The notes under the pieces are model-generated. The model was not told where the DNA came from. It was given only the letters and a program-made list of their open reading frames with translations, and ran no database searches. A DNA stretch of 64,000 bases from Symsagittifera roscoffensis. Its lineage: Eukaryota > Xenacoelomorpha > Acoela > Convolutidae. The position numbers were made by a program, and so were the translations under genes. The stretch covers positions 59,871,584-59,935,583 of the forward strand of contig NC_087062.1 of the NCBI RefSeq assembly GCF_963678635.1, read 5' to 3'. This document shows, piece by piece, positions 19,026-28,080 of the stretch (its first letter is position 1; each line of letters begins with the position of its first letter).

Positions 19026-20328
19026 TCCTTGACGTCCAGAATTTTAGCAACACTGCTTGCTCGTAATCAAAGAAGCAATCGCGTATGTCTTCATTTAGGA
19101 AAGGGTTGTACGCTATCCCTATGACTCCGGATACGTAACTGTATGATTTCATCCTGATTGGTCCACAGTATTCACTGGATTTCGGCAGTGCTCCCATAGG
19201 TTCTTTCGAGAACCTCAGCTCCTTGTTTGAGAATCTCTTTATTTTGTCGAATTTGTTCATCGGTTCTAGTTCCTCGGGTTCTTTCATGTTCACTCGCATT
19301 GGTTTGCTCTGATATATGTCCGAAACTGCTAGCAAGAGCAAGGCTTTCGCTCGCTCATCGTCTTCCCTTAACATCTTGACGCAAGTGCTCAATGCTGGCA
19401 CTGAAGTTTGTTCTATCATAAATTGAACGAAACAGAGAGCGTTTCTCCGCTTCGCGCACGCTACTGCTGATCTTTCTTGGGTCATCAGATCTCTCACACT
19501 CGTCATTAAGAACACCTTCTCCTCTTTCGATCTTTTTCTTTCTTCCGAATCATATTCCCCGCGAGTCAGTCCAATCATGCACCAAGCAAACCTCAGCTGT
19601 AGCTCTGTTCTCATGTAAAGTCTTGCTATCAGAGGGTGTATCTTAGGCGTGGTTCTCATTTCTTCTTCGAAGTATCGTAACAATACCGCTCTCCATGGAA
19701 GGCTCACCAATTGCTCGATCATTTCTGCGTGCATTTCGGACGATACCAAAGTCCCGTACGCCTTCTGCTTCAGAGTGGTGCCTTGCATCATCGTCTCCAA
19801 ATAACCTTTTATGGCACTTTTGTCTTCCAGGGCCATTAAGCGTCCTCTGGCCGAATTTCTGATTTCTAACATCTCCATGTATCCACCGGCGGCTTCATCA
19901 ATCGATACAGTTTTCGACACTGTCAGTCGGTTATATTCCACTGGGACTAGATGTCCTACGACGCTTCCCTTTTCGTGATTCATGGGAGACGGTTTAAAGT
20001 CTTTAATCGTACTCTCTCCACATTGGCTGAGTATCTCCATTTCTAACGTCGCTCCAGTCAGAGTGCGGTCACTCCTCTTGATTTTGTAACCGGTTGATTT
20101 TATTTCTGCAATGAGTGGGACCATCGCTACATCAGTCAATATCCTGTCTGTGTCAAGTAATCGAATATCACCCTGTCCCAAGTCCATAGCTTCCTCGACG
20201 CGTTTTCTTTTCGCTGAGTTGACAGCTTTCATCGAGATTTCGGAATCCACATTTGTCTTTCCCGCCTTCCTCAATGTCACCTTTCTGCCCAGTTTCATCT
20301 TCATCTCATTTATCTTGTCAATCACCAA
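18814..20328 (-). CDS. Unassigned central region of accessory protein (copy A, longest frame)
   Basis: 504-residue frame, the longest in the window. Start MVIDKINEMKMKLGRKVTLRK is basic; then a mixed alpha/beta region (LLDTDRILTDVAMVPLIAEI), a long helical region (MEMLEIRNSARGRLMALED; RYFEEEMRTTPKIHPLIARL) and a C-terminal beta-rich part (YSYVSGVIGIAYNPFL). I recognise no family. It contains a 49-residue stretch (about 19640-19790) missing from both B copies. The last 70 or so residues are probably out of frame. Confidence 0.55.
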   Translation of the reverse strand: MVIDKINEMKMKLGRKVTLRKAGKTNVDSEISMKAVNSAKRKRVEEAMDLGQGDIRLLDTDRILTDVAMVPLIAEIKSTGYKIKRSDRTLTGATLEMEILSQCGESTIKDFKPSPMNHEKGSVVGHLVPVEYNRLTVSKTVSIDEAAGGYMEMLEIRNSARGRLMALEDKSAIKGYLETMMQGTTLKQKAYGTLVSSEMHAEMIEQLVSLPWRAVLLRYFEEEMRTTPKIHPLIARLYMRTELQLRFAWCMIGLTRGEYDSEERKRSKEEKVFLMTSVRDLMTQERSAVACAKRRNALCFVQFMIEQTSVPALSTCVKMLREDDERAKALLLLAVSDIYQSKPMRVNMKEPEELEPMNKFDKIKRFSNKELRFSKEPMGALPKSSEYCGPIRMKSYSYVSGVIGIAYNPFLNEDIRDCFFDYEQAVLLKFWTSRIASLGGKFDCTISAKIGQPSRVWIGILTRTAENEFDGSVGTNEIIMVSESQCRFDITSDTRSAEGIEFRL

Positions 20329-20876
20329 TTTTGATCGCTTCGTTCCTTCCGGGTTCTTGACAGATATACCACTTCTCCTTTGTCTTCTTGCGGCGTCATC
20401 TCGATAGGAGAGTTTGCCTCACTTTCGTCAGTGGCCGAGTCGATCAACAATTCGCTCAATCTCCCCTCACACTCTTCGAGTTTGTCAAGGACTTTCCGCA
20501 TTACTGGTCGGCTGAGACCTAGTTTCAAAATAGACTGGGTTCCGTAGCTCTGAACTACTGTCCAAAGCTCTTCCATGAAGGCGACTCTGTCCATTTTGCA
20601 TCCTGTCCTATTTTCGTGGTCTCTATGATGCACCTCCCACTCTTCTCCGGGCAAAGTTCCCAAGAAAGTTACTCTGACAGCGCCTTCTATTCTTCTTCTC
20701 CTTGGTGAGTCCATCCAGCGTTTCTGTTCGTTATTTTCAGAATTGCTCGAAGAGCCGCTCTCCGGCAATTTACCAGTTCGTTCCCATAAAATCCGACGGG
20801 GGTTCCAGCGTGGAAGTACCCTCGTCTGCTGGCTCAGTCGTCGCTTCCAAGGCGTCCGCGCCTTTTTCAAAATCAC
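20322..20876 (-). CDS. Unassigned accessory protein segment (copy A)
   Basis: 184-residue frame overlapping the next by 7 bases. Basic, serine-rich N-terminus (RKLPESGSSSNSEN), then VRVTFLGTLPGEEWEVHHRDHENRTGCKMD and an acidic tail. The conserved counterpart in copy B is 41437-41991. The overlaps at each frame end look like frameshifts in one ancestral ORF rather than designed gene overlaps. Confidence 0.5.
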   Translation of the reverse strand: MILKKARTPWKRRLSQQTRVLPRWNPRRILWERTGKLPESGSSSNSENNEQKRWMDSPRRRRIEGAVRVTFLGTLPGEEWEVHHRDHENRTGCKMDRVAFMEELWTVVQSYGTQSILKLGLSRPVMRKVLDKLEECEGRLSELLIDSATDESEANSPIEMTPQEDKGEVVYLSRTRKERSDQNW

Positions 20877-21171
20877 TGAGGAAACTGAAGTCTAGGCTGG
20901 ATACTCCCCCTTAGCGTCTTCTTTCTCAGCGTGATCGGGATTCTGTTGCATAGGTTCTTCTGATCGACGGCTTCCTCCCTGCCCATCGTCTCGTTCTAGC
21001 TTCTTTCCTGAATTTGAGGGCCCTTGCTCTTCACTCCTGGCCTGCTAGCATGGTTCTAGACCGTAGCGTTCCTCCCACCGTTAACTCTGGTTTCACACTC
21101 GTTAAGATCAGGGAGGCTTCTGGTAATTCAGCCTTGCCTCTCATCACCATAGGTGCTAGATCCAGTTTCGC
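20877..21171 (-). other. Linker of accessory protein, no long frame (copy A)
   Basis: Corresponds to copy B 41885-42296, where a 63-residue acidic frame (DFSFLSDFEKGADALE) is visible. In copy A a deletion of about 10 bases near 20910 breaks it. Confidence 0.45.
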
Positions 21172-21840
21172 TCATTCCTCGTCAAACCTCTCAGGCTTCA
21201 GAGTCGCTGCATTGCTCATTCGTCTTCTCGTTGCTTCTTCCGTGTAAGCAAACTGCGTATACTGCAGCACTGCGGCATTTCTGCCCACAAAACACGGGTC
21301 CATCGTTTCCGAGAACTTCGCCATCCTCCTTTCATTAGTCTCAAAAGCTCTCAACCTAGGAGTTTGCACTGCGGAGACTGCTCCGAGCAAGATCCTTCTT
21401 ATCAGAAGGAATTCAGGGATTTCCTCCGGCAGTTTCTTATAATCACCCCAACTTTTCGTCTCTTCTCTCACCTTTTGATATGCTGCAGTCAGTCGAGGAT
21501 TTCTTGTGACCTCGCCGTTTGTTTTGTCGTAGGGTCTTAGATTCCAGAGGTTAAGGAAAACCTCAACGTGTCCTCTGTCCACTTCTCCCATACGATCACG
21601 GAAATGATCGTCAAAGTCGACGACCGTCATCTCTGGCTCCGATATCTTTGCAAACAATAGGTCTTCGCTGATGAGCTCTCGCAACACATCCTGCTCACAC
21701 CAATTCAGCGCACTTCCGTCCACTGCGTTATATATGACCGTCACGAACTCCGTGGCTCCTCTGATCAATGCTAAGGGATCGGTCCTCATACCTAAGCTCA
21801 GATCAGTTGGTAGGGGCATGCCCCCAGCTTGGCGTCGCAC
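21172..21840 (-). CDS. Unassigned accessory protein segment with in-frame deletion (copy A)
   Basis: 222-residue frame: PLALIRGATEFVTVIY, ALNWCEQDVLRELISEDLLFAK, DDHFRDRMGEVDRGHVEVFL. About 28 residues present in copy B after VTVIY (reading GRAVTFAFPDVEVEAY) are missing. No family recognised; helical with conserved acidic patches. Confidence 0.5.
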   Translation of the reverse strand: MRRQAGGMPLPTDLSLGMRTDPLALIRGATEFVTVIYNAVDGSALNWCEQDVLRELISEDLLFAKISEPEMTVVDFDDHFRDRMGEVDRGHVEVFLNLWNLRPYDKTNGEVTRNPRLTAAYQKVREETKSWGDYKKLPEEIPEFLLIRRILLGAVSAVQTPRLRAFETNERRMAKFSETMDPCFVGRNAAVLQYTQFAYTEEATRRRMSNAATLKPERFDEE

Positions 21841-22196
21841 GTCTTCCTCCCTCTCAATCGTTTCATCCTCTCTGTTCCAAAGCGCTTCTGCTGCAGGAGG
21901 TACTGGATAAGAGTATGGCGCAAATCTCTTATCTTTTTCCAGGAATCTGTGGATCGCTTCACATCGAATTTCCTCACGTTCACCTTCATCTGCTCCAGGT
22001 AGCGTGTCAAATTCATCAACCCTCCCAAGTTTCCATGCGTTATCGCAATCAACGTTAGAAGTTCATCTAATCGCAAATTCCGTACTCCTTCAGTGAGCAG
22101 TATCGCTGGTCCGTTCACAAAGTTCTCTGAGCTCTGGTCTCCTTGGAATTCTTCCTTCTCTCTCCTTCCTATTTTATTTCCATTCCTCGGAACCAT
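21798..22196 (-). CDS. Unassigned accessory protein segment (copy A)
   Basis: 132-residue frame including ILLTEGVRNLRLDELLTLIAI and MKVNVRKFDVKRS. It overlaps its neighbours on both sides in other phases. The copy B counterpart is fused in one 341-residue frame (42297-43322), which supports a single original ORF. Confidence 0.5.
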   Translation of the reverse strand: MVPRNGNKIGRREKEEFQGDQSSENFVNGPAILLTEGVRNLRLDELLTLIAITHGNLGGLMNLTRYLEQMKVNVRKFDVKRSTDSWKKIRDLRHTLIQYLLQQKRFGTERMKRLRGRKTCDAKLGACPYQLI

Positions 22197-22531
22197 AACT
22201 CATTTGACATCGCTACGACTACTCGATGGTCATCGTCAATTCCCGGCTTCAGTTTGAGTTGTCGACCGAAGTTGGTTAGTTCCAACCCCAGCACTTCGTC
22301 TAACACTAACATGTGTAGTGACTGGTTCTTAAATCCTCGCATCGCATTCGAGATGTCAGACCACACCGCAGGTAGTTCAGCCCTTAGTGGCCTCAGCTTC
22401 TCCATCTCTATTCCTCGATTTGGGGCAGATATGATTACATCATATTTCCCTTCTGAGAGCAAAGCCACCATTGCATACACGAACTTCAGTCCATCGGGGA
22501 GATGTGCATATCCCGAAGACAGTGCAAACAC
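22169..22531 (-). CDS. Possible second SGNH-like domain, C-terminal half (copy A)
   Basis: 120-residue frame: VFALSSGYAHLPDGLKFVYAMVALLS is shifted one residue from its start here, followed by YDVIISAPNRGIEMEKLRPL and LHMLVLDEVLGLELTNF. The alternating beta/alpha pattern continues the domain begun in 22547-23062. No clear D-x-x-H block is seen, so it may be a non-catalytic relative. Confidence 0.45.
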   Translation of the reverse strand: MFALSSGYAHLPDGLKFVYAMVALLSEGKYDVIISAPNRGIEMEKLRPLRAELPAVWSDISNAMRGFKNQSLHMLVLDEVLGLELTNFGRQLKLKPGIDDDHRVVVAMSNELWFRGMEIK

Positions 22532-22546
22532 GGCTCTCGGTGTTAT

Positions 22547-23062
22547 TTAAGTGAAGGCACCTTCTTTCAGGGTGTCTACTACTTCACCCATTGATTCGAG
22601 GATATCCTTTATAGCTGGCCATACAGCGCCTTTGGCTGTCGTAGGCTCTCTGAGTCTGCTCAGGAAACCCCTACTGTGTAGATGGTCATTGATGCCAGCG
22701 AATACACTTGTGATTGGGTTCATTTCTGTCTGCCGTTGTACCCCGATTGCCATCGACACAGATTGCATTAGGTCCAGGTTGACCGCTGCCAACATTATAA
22801 CATCAGGCCAAAACAGAGACTTGGAGGTATACACGAAGTATGAACTCGCGACTATTATAATCTTTGCCTTCCTCATTTCTGCCTTGTCATACGCAGCAAA
22901 GATGGTCTCATTTTTCTTAATCGCCTTCACTCCACCGTATTTCTGAACATCACTTTCTTGATTGGCTTGTTTCGGGCACGCTTTCTCTTTTACGTGTCCT
23001 GGGGGCGCTTTCACCAGCCTGAATCTTTTTACGTGTTGTCCTATTGGTGCGCTCGTCGTCAT
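22547..23062 (-). CDS. Possible second SGNH-like domain, N-terminal half (copy A)
   Basis: 171-residue frame. A basic N-terminus (GQHVKRFRLVKAPPGHVKEK) is followed by beta strand AKIIIVASSYFVY, helix, VIMLAAVNLDL, and ITSVFAGINDHLHSRGF. The GIND tetrapeptide after a strand matches block III (GxND) of SGNH/GDSL hydrolases. Block I would be ASS rather than GDS. Assignment is tentative; this part is absent from copy B. Confidence 0.45.
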   Translation of the reverse strand: MTTSAPIGQHVKRFRLVKAPPGHVKEKACPKQANQESDVQKYGGVKAIKKNETIFAAYDKAEMRKAKIIIVASSYFVYTSKSLFWPDVIMLAAVNLDLMQSVSMAIGVQRQTEMNPITSVFAGINDHLHSRGFLSRLREPTTAKGAVWPAIKDILESMGEVVDTLKEGAFT

Positions 23063-23164
23063 GAATCTTCCGGTTCTCTCCTCTCAATTTCCTTCATCGT
23101 GGTTCAGTTTCTCATCTTGCAATGGTCTTGCATTCACTGGACCCATTGTATTGCTTGAGGGCAG

Positions 23165-23389
23165 TCACTCTGAATCAGCAAATCTCAAGGTTGTTGTAGA
23201 GCTGAAGTTTATGCCAGCGGCTATCAACCAGTTTACACCTGTTATTGAGTACAGTCCGTTGCCAGACAATCTCGCTCCATTCAACATCCTCATGGCATCT
23301 GCTGCAAAGCTCACCGTCTGAAGGTTCAATTTCATCAGATCCTCTTTGTACCTATGCCAGGGAGAAGGTATGGGCCTCGACCACATCAA
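23165..23389 (-). CDS. Unassigned accessory protein segment (copy A)
   Basis: 74-residue frame MMWSRPIPSPWHRYKEDLMKLN..., with SGNGLYSITGVNWLIAAGIN. It lies between the SGNH-like fragment and the GIND domain and is missing from copy B. Function unknown. Confidence 0.45.
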   Translation of the reverse strand: MMWSRPIPSPWHRYKEDLMKLNLQTVSFAADAMRMLNGARLSGNGLYSITGVNWLIAAGINFSSTTTLRFADSE

Positions 23390-23407
23390 AGAGCTCCTGT
23401 CTGGGCG

Positions 23408-23845
23408 TCACTCCTCTCGACTGGTGCTCATCGTCTCTGATTTTATCTCCGATCTAGAGGTGCTGGTCGTCTCCGCGGTCGGATTGACAGGTCCTAATCT
23501 TCGCCTAGGATGGATGGTTCTTCTCATTGGCGCTTCCCCCAATCGATCTTGTACATCTGTCCTTTGCCCTGGCTCGCTAGAGCTTTGCGGTCTGTAGGTC
23601 GTCGCGGCTGGGACCGTTCCCAGACGTGTCTCTAGGCTAGGGGGCGCAAAGGTTGAAATTGCCTGCTCGTTCGTGGTTTCTTCTTTCTTTAGTACTCCCG
23701 TGTCAAAGAGCTCGACTTCCATTTTGTCCAGTCGCGCCGGGAAGACTCGGTTCAAACAGGCGTGTCCTTCAATGCTATCAAAGTGGATCCCATCAGTGGT
23801 TAGTCTGGCCTGATCCATAGCTCTCAGCTCGTGTTCAATGTACAT
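23408..23845 (-). pseudogene. SGNH-hydrolase-like domain, C-terminal fragment (copy A)
   Basis: 145-residue frame. IEHELRAMDQARLTTDGIHFD is followed by SIEGHACLNRVF: DGIH is the block V Asp/His pair of SGNH (GDSL) esterases, and the GH...LN helix is typical of the PC-esterase branch. The rest is a Pro/Arg/Ser-rich linker (RRTIHPRRRLGP). The N-terminal half with the catalytic Ser is gone, replaced by MRPL15 DNA; copy B has the reverse (43294-43713). Confidence 0.6.
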
Positions 23846-24492
23846 AAGTAACCTCTGACCTCTGGATTCGTGTAATAATTTATCAGAGACTTGGGAGGTG
23901 CAAGGCGAGGAGGTATAGGTGAACCAGATGAAAAAAAATCAGAAGGCTGGCGTAGACATCGTAATGCATTCGAGTCATAGGAAGAAGTAATGAGACATCC
24001 GCCTACTCTTTCGATGGCAGCAATTATTTGCTCACTTGCACCGGACTCTACGTGCTGCACTTCGATAAAAATTTTACTTCTGAAATTTTTGACTCCATCG
24101 AGAGTAAGCTGAAAACCGTCTACAGGATTGACATTTTTGAAAATATTTAGCGACATTATTTTACCAAAATCTATAGGTTTACTAGGGTCAATAACGTTCA
24201 TATCAACTAAATTCTGAAGGCAGAACAAGGAAATTGGATAGTATTCGTTTCGGTCATCTTGATACTTGTAATACGGATACTTCGGAAGTCTTATGTTCAG
24301 CGGAGTCCAACCTTTAACATGCCCTAATGGTGGAAAATTATTCCGCTTCAGCCTATCTCCTCTGCCATAGGTCGGTCTCTGTGCTTTTTGTATCTTCATT
24401 TCTGGAATTGTTTCAAGACACTGAACTGTAATTCGGGGACTATCTCGGATGAGAGATAGTGCTCTTTCAGACACGCTTTTTTGCGAGTGCAT
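23824..24492 (-). pseudogene. MRPL15: Mitochondrial ribosomal protein L15, intronless and 3'-truncated
   Basis: Frame from ATG 24492 (an upstream in-frame ATG is at 24513). Features of mitochondrial L15: ERALSLIRDSPRITVQCL at the N-terminus, YGRGDRLKRN, WTPLNIRLPKYPYYK, NLVDMNVIDPSKPID, IFIEVQH, IIAAIERVGG, SPIPPRLAPPKSLINYYT and RGYL. The family has about 70 more residues after RGYL. Here the sequence jumps into element copy A, ending in six foreign residues. There are no introns over 220 codons, so a retrocopy is likely. Bounded on the 5' side by PLE spacer DNA. Confidence 0.85.
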
Positions 24493-24817
24493 TTTTTCTG
24501 AAGAAATTAACACTCACTCAAATAGTGCAGAAATATCCCAACTAGAAACAACTAATTCACATGTGGCTTCCTCAGATGTAAAAATACAGAAAGGTGGTTT
24601 GTTTTATTAACGAGCACTCACTGAATTATGGTTTGATCCCTTAAAACTTCAACAGCAAACGTCCTCTTTTTTCTGGGATTTCAATTTGCCCTGATAGGTA
24701 ATTACTATATTGTGTTGCCAAGAGCAAAGCGCTCCTTGAGTTCGAATATTTTACTTTAGAAAATACTGGTTTAGCCTAATTGTAGTGATAAATATAAGAA
24801 ATTTAAAATGTTAATTC

Positions 24818-24850
24818 AAACGTTTTCGCACATTTTGTGCATCATCAGGA
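24818..24850 (-). ncRNA. Hammerhead-ribozyme-like motif (unit 4 downstream spacer)
   Basis: Same CTGATGA, GCAC/GTGC helix, GAAA and ACGT order as in the other spacers. Confidence 0.5.
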
Positions 24851-25114
24851 TTAAAATTTTTTACAATATTTACAAAACGATCAAAGATCTGAAAAATGAG
24901 AAACATGTCTTAAAAGGCTCTAAAATTTTTTAATCAATCAAATTTAAGCAACTGTACTTACATAATATAATTACGTAATCATGAATAACATTTTCCTGTA
25001 ATTTTTGAGATTTTTTAGTTTTTTGTTCTTTCATGGTTATAAATATTCGATTTGGGAATATTTTTGATTCTGACATGTCAGTTTTTTTTATTGTTTAGCC
25101 ATGTTATACATAGA

Positions 25115-25357
25115 CTATAATTTTAGTGTTAAATCGCAGCCTCTGAAATTTAGAATGATGCCGGTATCAGTGGGTTTTTGGTACCAACCACATGTGACCT
25201 TTTTTGCTGAATCCACATTGACATTTAAGTCCAAAAAGGCCAAATTACCGTTACTATCAAATTCTTCTATGGTGAACTGCAAGTTTGGATGCAACTTATT
25301 GGCAGCCTCGAGAACTACCCCAGGATTGCCCTTCACCATTCTAACTATGTCGTCCAC
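25115..25357 (-). pseudogene. PLE reverse transcriptase motif C and thumb (unit 4)
   Basis: 80-residue frame starting at the YVDD region (MDDIVRMVKG; a frame break just before makes the Y-V part of the upstream frame) through GNLAFLDLNVNVDSAKK to the WYQKPTDTGIIL block. It ends in the spacer fusion (RGCDLTLKL). Confidence 0.8.
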
Positions 25358-25372
25358 ATATCTTAGAAAACT

Positions 25373-25918
25373 TTAACACCATTCACGATCTGCTACCTGT
25401 TGATTTTTGCAAGTCATGCAATACCATACTGTTTCAGCGATGTCTGCATATTCGGATTCCGATATGTTACCACACCCTAAGTGGTACCAGTTCAAACAAG
25501 CTTCGCATTCTACCCCTTTTGTCCGATATGTCACCTTTTTCTGACATCTAGGGCACACTTCCTTGTTACACTCACTTAGCACAATCAATTTTGGTACTTC
25601 TTTCTTTAATGCAGTTTCGTATTCTTTGAGCCACAAATTGGCAAATATTACTGCAAGGGAGGCGCCTATTGCTAAACCATCTTTTTGTACATACCACAAA
25701 CCATTGCATTTAAAGTGTACCTTACTCACTGCCAAGTTCAGTAGTTTTTTCATAGTCTTGCGAGATGTTTCCGGAGGGTTGACTTGCTCATATAATCTCC
25801 TCAGGGCTATTTCAACCGCTTCCTTGAGCGGGAGATTAGTGTACAAACTCTTTACATCAAAGGATATTATACTCTCGTCAGAGTCCAATTCAGTTTTCTC
25901 CAAGATCTCCCTGGCCAT
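25373..25918 (-). CDS. PLE reverse transcriptase motifs A-B plus PHD finger (unit 4)
   Basis: 181-residue frame carrying the only intact motif A in the window (IISFDVKSLYTNLPLKEAVE), motif B DGLAIGASLAVIFANLW, and a complete C4HC3 PHD finger (EVCPRC, CEACLNWYHLGC, WYCMTC). A small deletion after the finger breaks the frame before motif C. This frame shows that motif A, motif B and the PHD belong to one polypeptide. Confidence 0.9.
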   Translation of the reverse strand: MAREILEKTELDSDESIISFDVKSLYTNLPLKEAVEIALRRLYEQVNPPETSRKTMKKLLNLAVSKVHFKCNGLWYVQKDGLAIGASLAVIFANLWLKEYETALKKEVPKLIVLSECNKEVCPRCQKKVTYRTKGVECEACLNWYHLGCGNISESEYADIAETVWYCMTCKNQQVADREWC

Positions 25919-25932
25919 TTGAGTGTTCGTTT

Positions 25933-26451
25933 CTATGTTTGCCCCTCAATTTCATCAAAGTACTTTGCCAATGTTTTATTTAGGTTGTCATATGAGCTAC
26001 CAGGTAAAGAAAGGACGGTACGAAGTGGTGTGCCTTGTTTGTGTACTTTTGCTAATCCATACAGCCTAGCCGGCTGCGCTCCCGTTGATCTCAACCTAGT
26101 GTACAGCGCTTCGCTAATCCTGACCTTCTTTTTCATGGCGAGTAATTCTTTGCTTATGTCTTTTTCAATTTTCATAATCACGTTGTCTGTCAGATTCTTC
26201 CTCTCACTAAATTGATCTGCCTGTAATAAATCTTTCAGTTTTTTCTCATATGTCTCCTTTTTCATTACACAAAAACCCACCCCCTTATCAAACGGCACTG
26301 CCAGAAGACCGTTGTACTTCAAATACTTTCTGGCTTTTTCAACATCTTTGTCAGAGGGCGTCTGTTTCACGTTCTTATCATATCTCTTTGCAGCTGCTTC
26401 AATCTCACATGATTTTTCTCCGGGTATTCTATTTAACTTCAGTTCAGACAA
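25933..26451 (-). pseudogene. PLE reverse transcriptase, fingers region (unit 4)
   Basis: 172-residue frame with VPFDKGVGFCVMKKETYEKK and LYGLAKVHKQGTPLRTVLS, ending in the EIEGQT frameshift shared with units 2 and 3. The next frame resumes 15 bases on. Confidence 0.85.
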
Positions 26452-26560
26452 AAAACTATCAATGTCAGCAAGGAATTGAGTTTCATTGAATTTGTCTCGT
26501 ATCGGATGTTTTGATCAAAACTTAAGGCTTCCCGCACCCAAAGCGGCAAAATCAGTTCAT

Positions 26561-26866
26561 CTAAAATTCTAACTGACCTTTCAACCAGTTTTTTAATAGT
26601 CTATCCTGTCTTTCCGAAAATTTTTCAAGCTTTCTCTTGTGTCGGCTTATCAGGTTATTGACACTACACCTTGCTTGTCGGTTCAGATAGAATATTACCG
26701 AAGGCCACCACTTCTCATCTATACCCCTTCTCACTACCTCTCTTGCTTTTACTAGTTTACCCGATGCCTTGGCCCTATCCGCATTTGCCTGACTTATCTC
26801 AGATCTCGAGAGTCTCAGTTGGAAGCTGTGCACCGCTTGATCCGAAAAAACACCGTTATCAGGCAC
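26561..26866 (-). CDS. PLE N-terminal helical domain (unit 4)
   Basis: 101-residue frame, start MPDNGVFSDQAVHSFQLRL; same length as in units 1, 2, 5 and 6. Confidence 0.75.
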   Translation of the reverse strand: MPDNGVFSDQAVHSFQLRLSRSEISQANADRAKASGKLVKAREVVRRGIDEKWWPSVIFYLNRQARCSVNNLISRHKRKLEKFSERQDRLLKNWLKGQLEF

Positions 26867-28080
26867 GCGAAACCGTAAATAATCTGGGACATATTAAATC
26901 GCGGCTAAAAGTTATTAAATAGTTTCATGTGATATGATACGCTCATAATGCTACGCTTGTAAGAAGAAGGCCTGGTACTGGATTATACAGACAAGCTGGT
27001 CAAGCTGCGATACTACCCCTCTACCCGGACATCCCCGCCGGAACCTCCACCCTTAAAAAACCAGGATGTAATTGCTTTCATTTCTTTTTTGTTATTTGTT
27101 TTTTAAATCCATTTCTCTACAATCCATTTTACAATCTATTCTTTCTCTTGTTTTGCGTCTTTTGTACCCTGTTTAGTGAATGTACGTGCCGAAGTACAGG
27201 CCGAAGTGGCTACCCAAAAGAAGAAGGAAACTGGTAATAGGAACCTCAAGGACCAAGTACTGCAGCTCCAAAGATGTCGGAGCCACGGTTCACTTGTACA
27301 GAGGTGCAAAGCTAGTCGTGTAATATTCGCCCGGAAGTACATATCGACGGGAAAAAAAGCTAGGTTCTGAAACGACTGGCTAGCGTCTAAATACAGCTCT
27401 ACATACTTTTCACCGTCTTTGCCAAAGCCAGTTCTTTCGGTGGTTTTCCTAACATTGGGTCGACAAAAACTTTATTGCCTCTGGCTTCGGTCAAAACACT
27501 CAAATTAACTTAATTATATGCAGGAATAGTGAGCTCATGGCTGGGTCTCAGTATCCCCAGACCACTAATTCACATGTAGCTTCCTCAGATGTAAAAATAC
27601 AGAAAGGTGGTTTGTTTTATTCACGAGTACTCCCTTAATTATGGTTTGATCCCCTAAAACTTCAACAGCAAACGACCTCTTTTTTCCGAAATTTCAATTT
27701 GCCCTGATAAATAATTACTATTCTATGTTGCCAAGAGCTCGAAAAATTTACTTTATAAAATACTGGTTTAGCCTAATTGTTGTGATAAATATAAAAAATT
27801 TAAAATGTAATTTCAAACGGTTTCGCACATTTTGTGCATCATCAGGATTAAAATTTGTTACAATATTTACAAAACGATCAAAGATCTGAAAAACCAAATG
27901 TAAACAACTGTACTTACATAATATAATTACCTAATCATGAATAACATTTTCCTGTAAATTTCTGAGATTTTTTAGCTTTGTTCTTTCATGGTTATAAAAT
28001 TTCGATTTGGGAAATGTTTGATTCTGACATGTCAGTTTTTTATTTTTTAGCCATGTTATACATAGACTATAAATTTAGTG
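26867..28080 (-). other. PLE inter-unit spacer (unit 4)
   Basis: Both-strand-open block (27136-27342), hammerhead-like motif (27815-27849), AT-rich tail. No other gene. Confidence 0.7.
27815..27849 (-). ncRNA. Hammerhead-ribozyme-like motif (unit 4 spacer)
   Basis: Core intact (CTGATGA...GAAA), but the palindrome after GAAA has one change (ACCGTTT instead of ACGTTT on the minus strand). Confidence 0.45.

Larger units (their letters stand above)
10962..23845 (-). mobile_element. LTR element copy A: 3' LTR plus accessory coding region, gag-pol missing
   Basis: Minus-strand element fragment. From 23845 downward it encodes the C-terminal half of an SGNH-like domain, a second possible SGNH-like domain, a long unassigned region, then a 3' end repeated three times and an LTR. 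It is colinear with copy B (37618-44760), which is about 97% alike by eye, but keeps parts copy B lost and vice versa. Its upstream end is fused to MRPL15. Frames shift repeatedly but each shift preserves the same colinear protein sequence, so one long ancestral ORF is likely. Confidence 0.6.
24540..28080 (-). mobile_element. Penelope-like element unit 4 with flanking spacer (GIY-YIG deleted)
   Basis: Begins with spacer DNA (24540-25134, with its own hammerhead-like motif) fused at 25135 directly to the RT thumb region; the whole endonuclease domain is missing. Otherwise N-terminal domain, RT fingers and RT/PHD are well preserved, including an intact motif A. It is head-to-tail with units 5 and 6. 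Confidence 0.88.

Noticed and set aside
23824-24492. MRPL15 as the functional host gene
   Set aside because: It lacks about 70 C-terminal residues, has no introns, and is joined directly to mobile elements at both ends. A native locus remains possible only if this species' gene is intronless.
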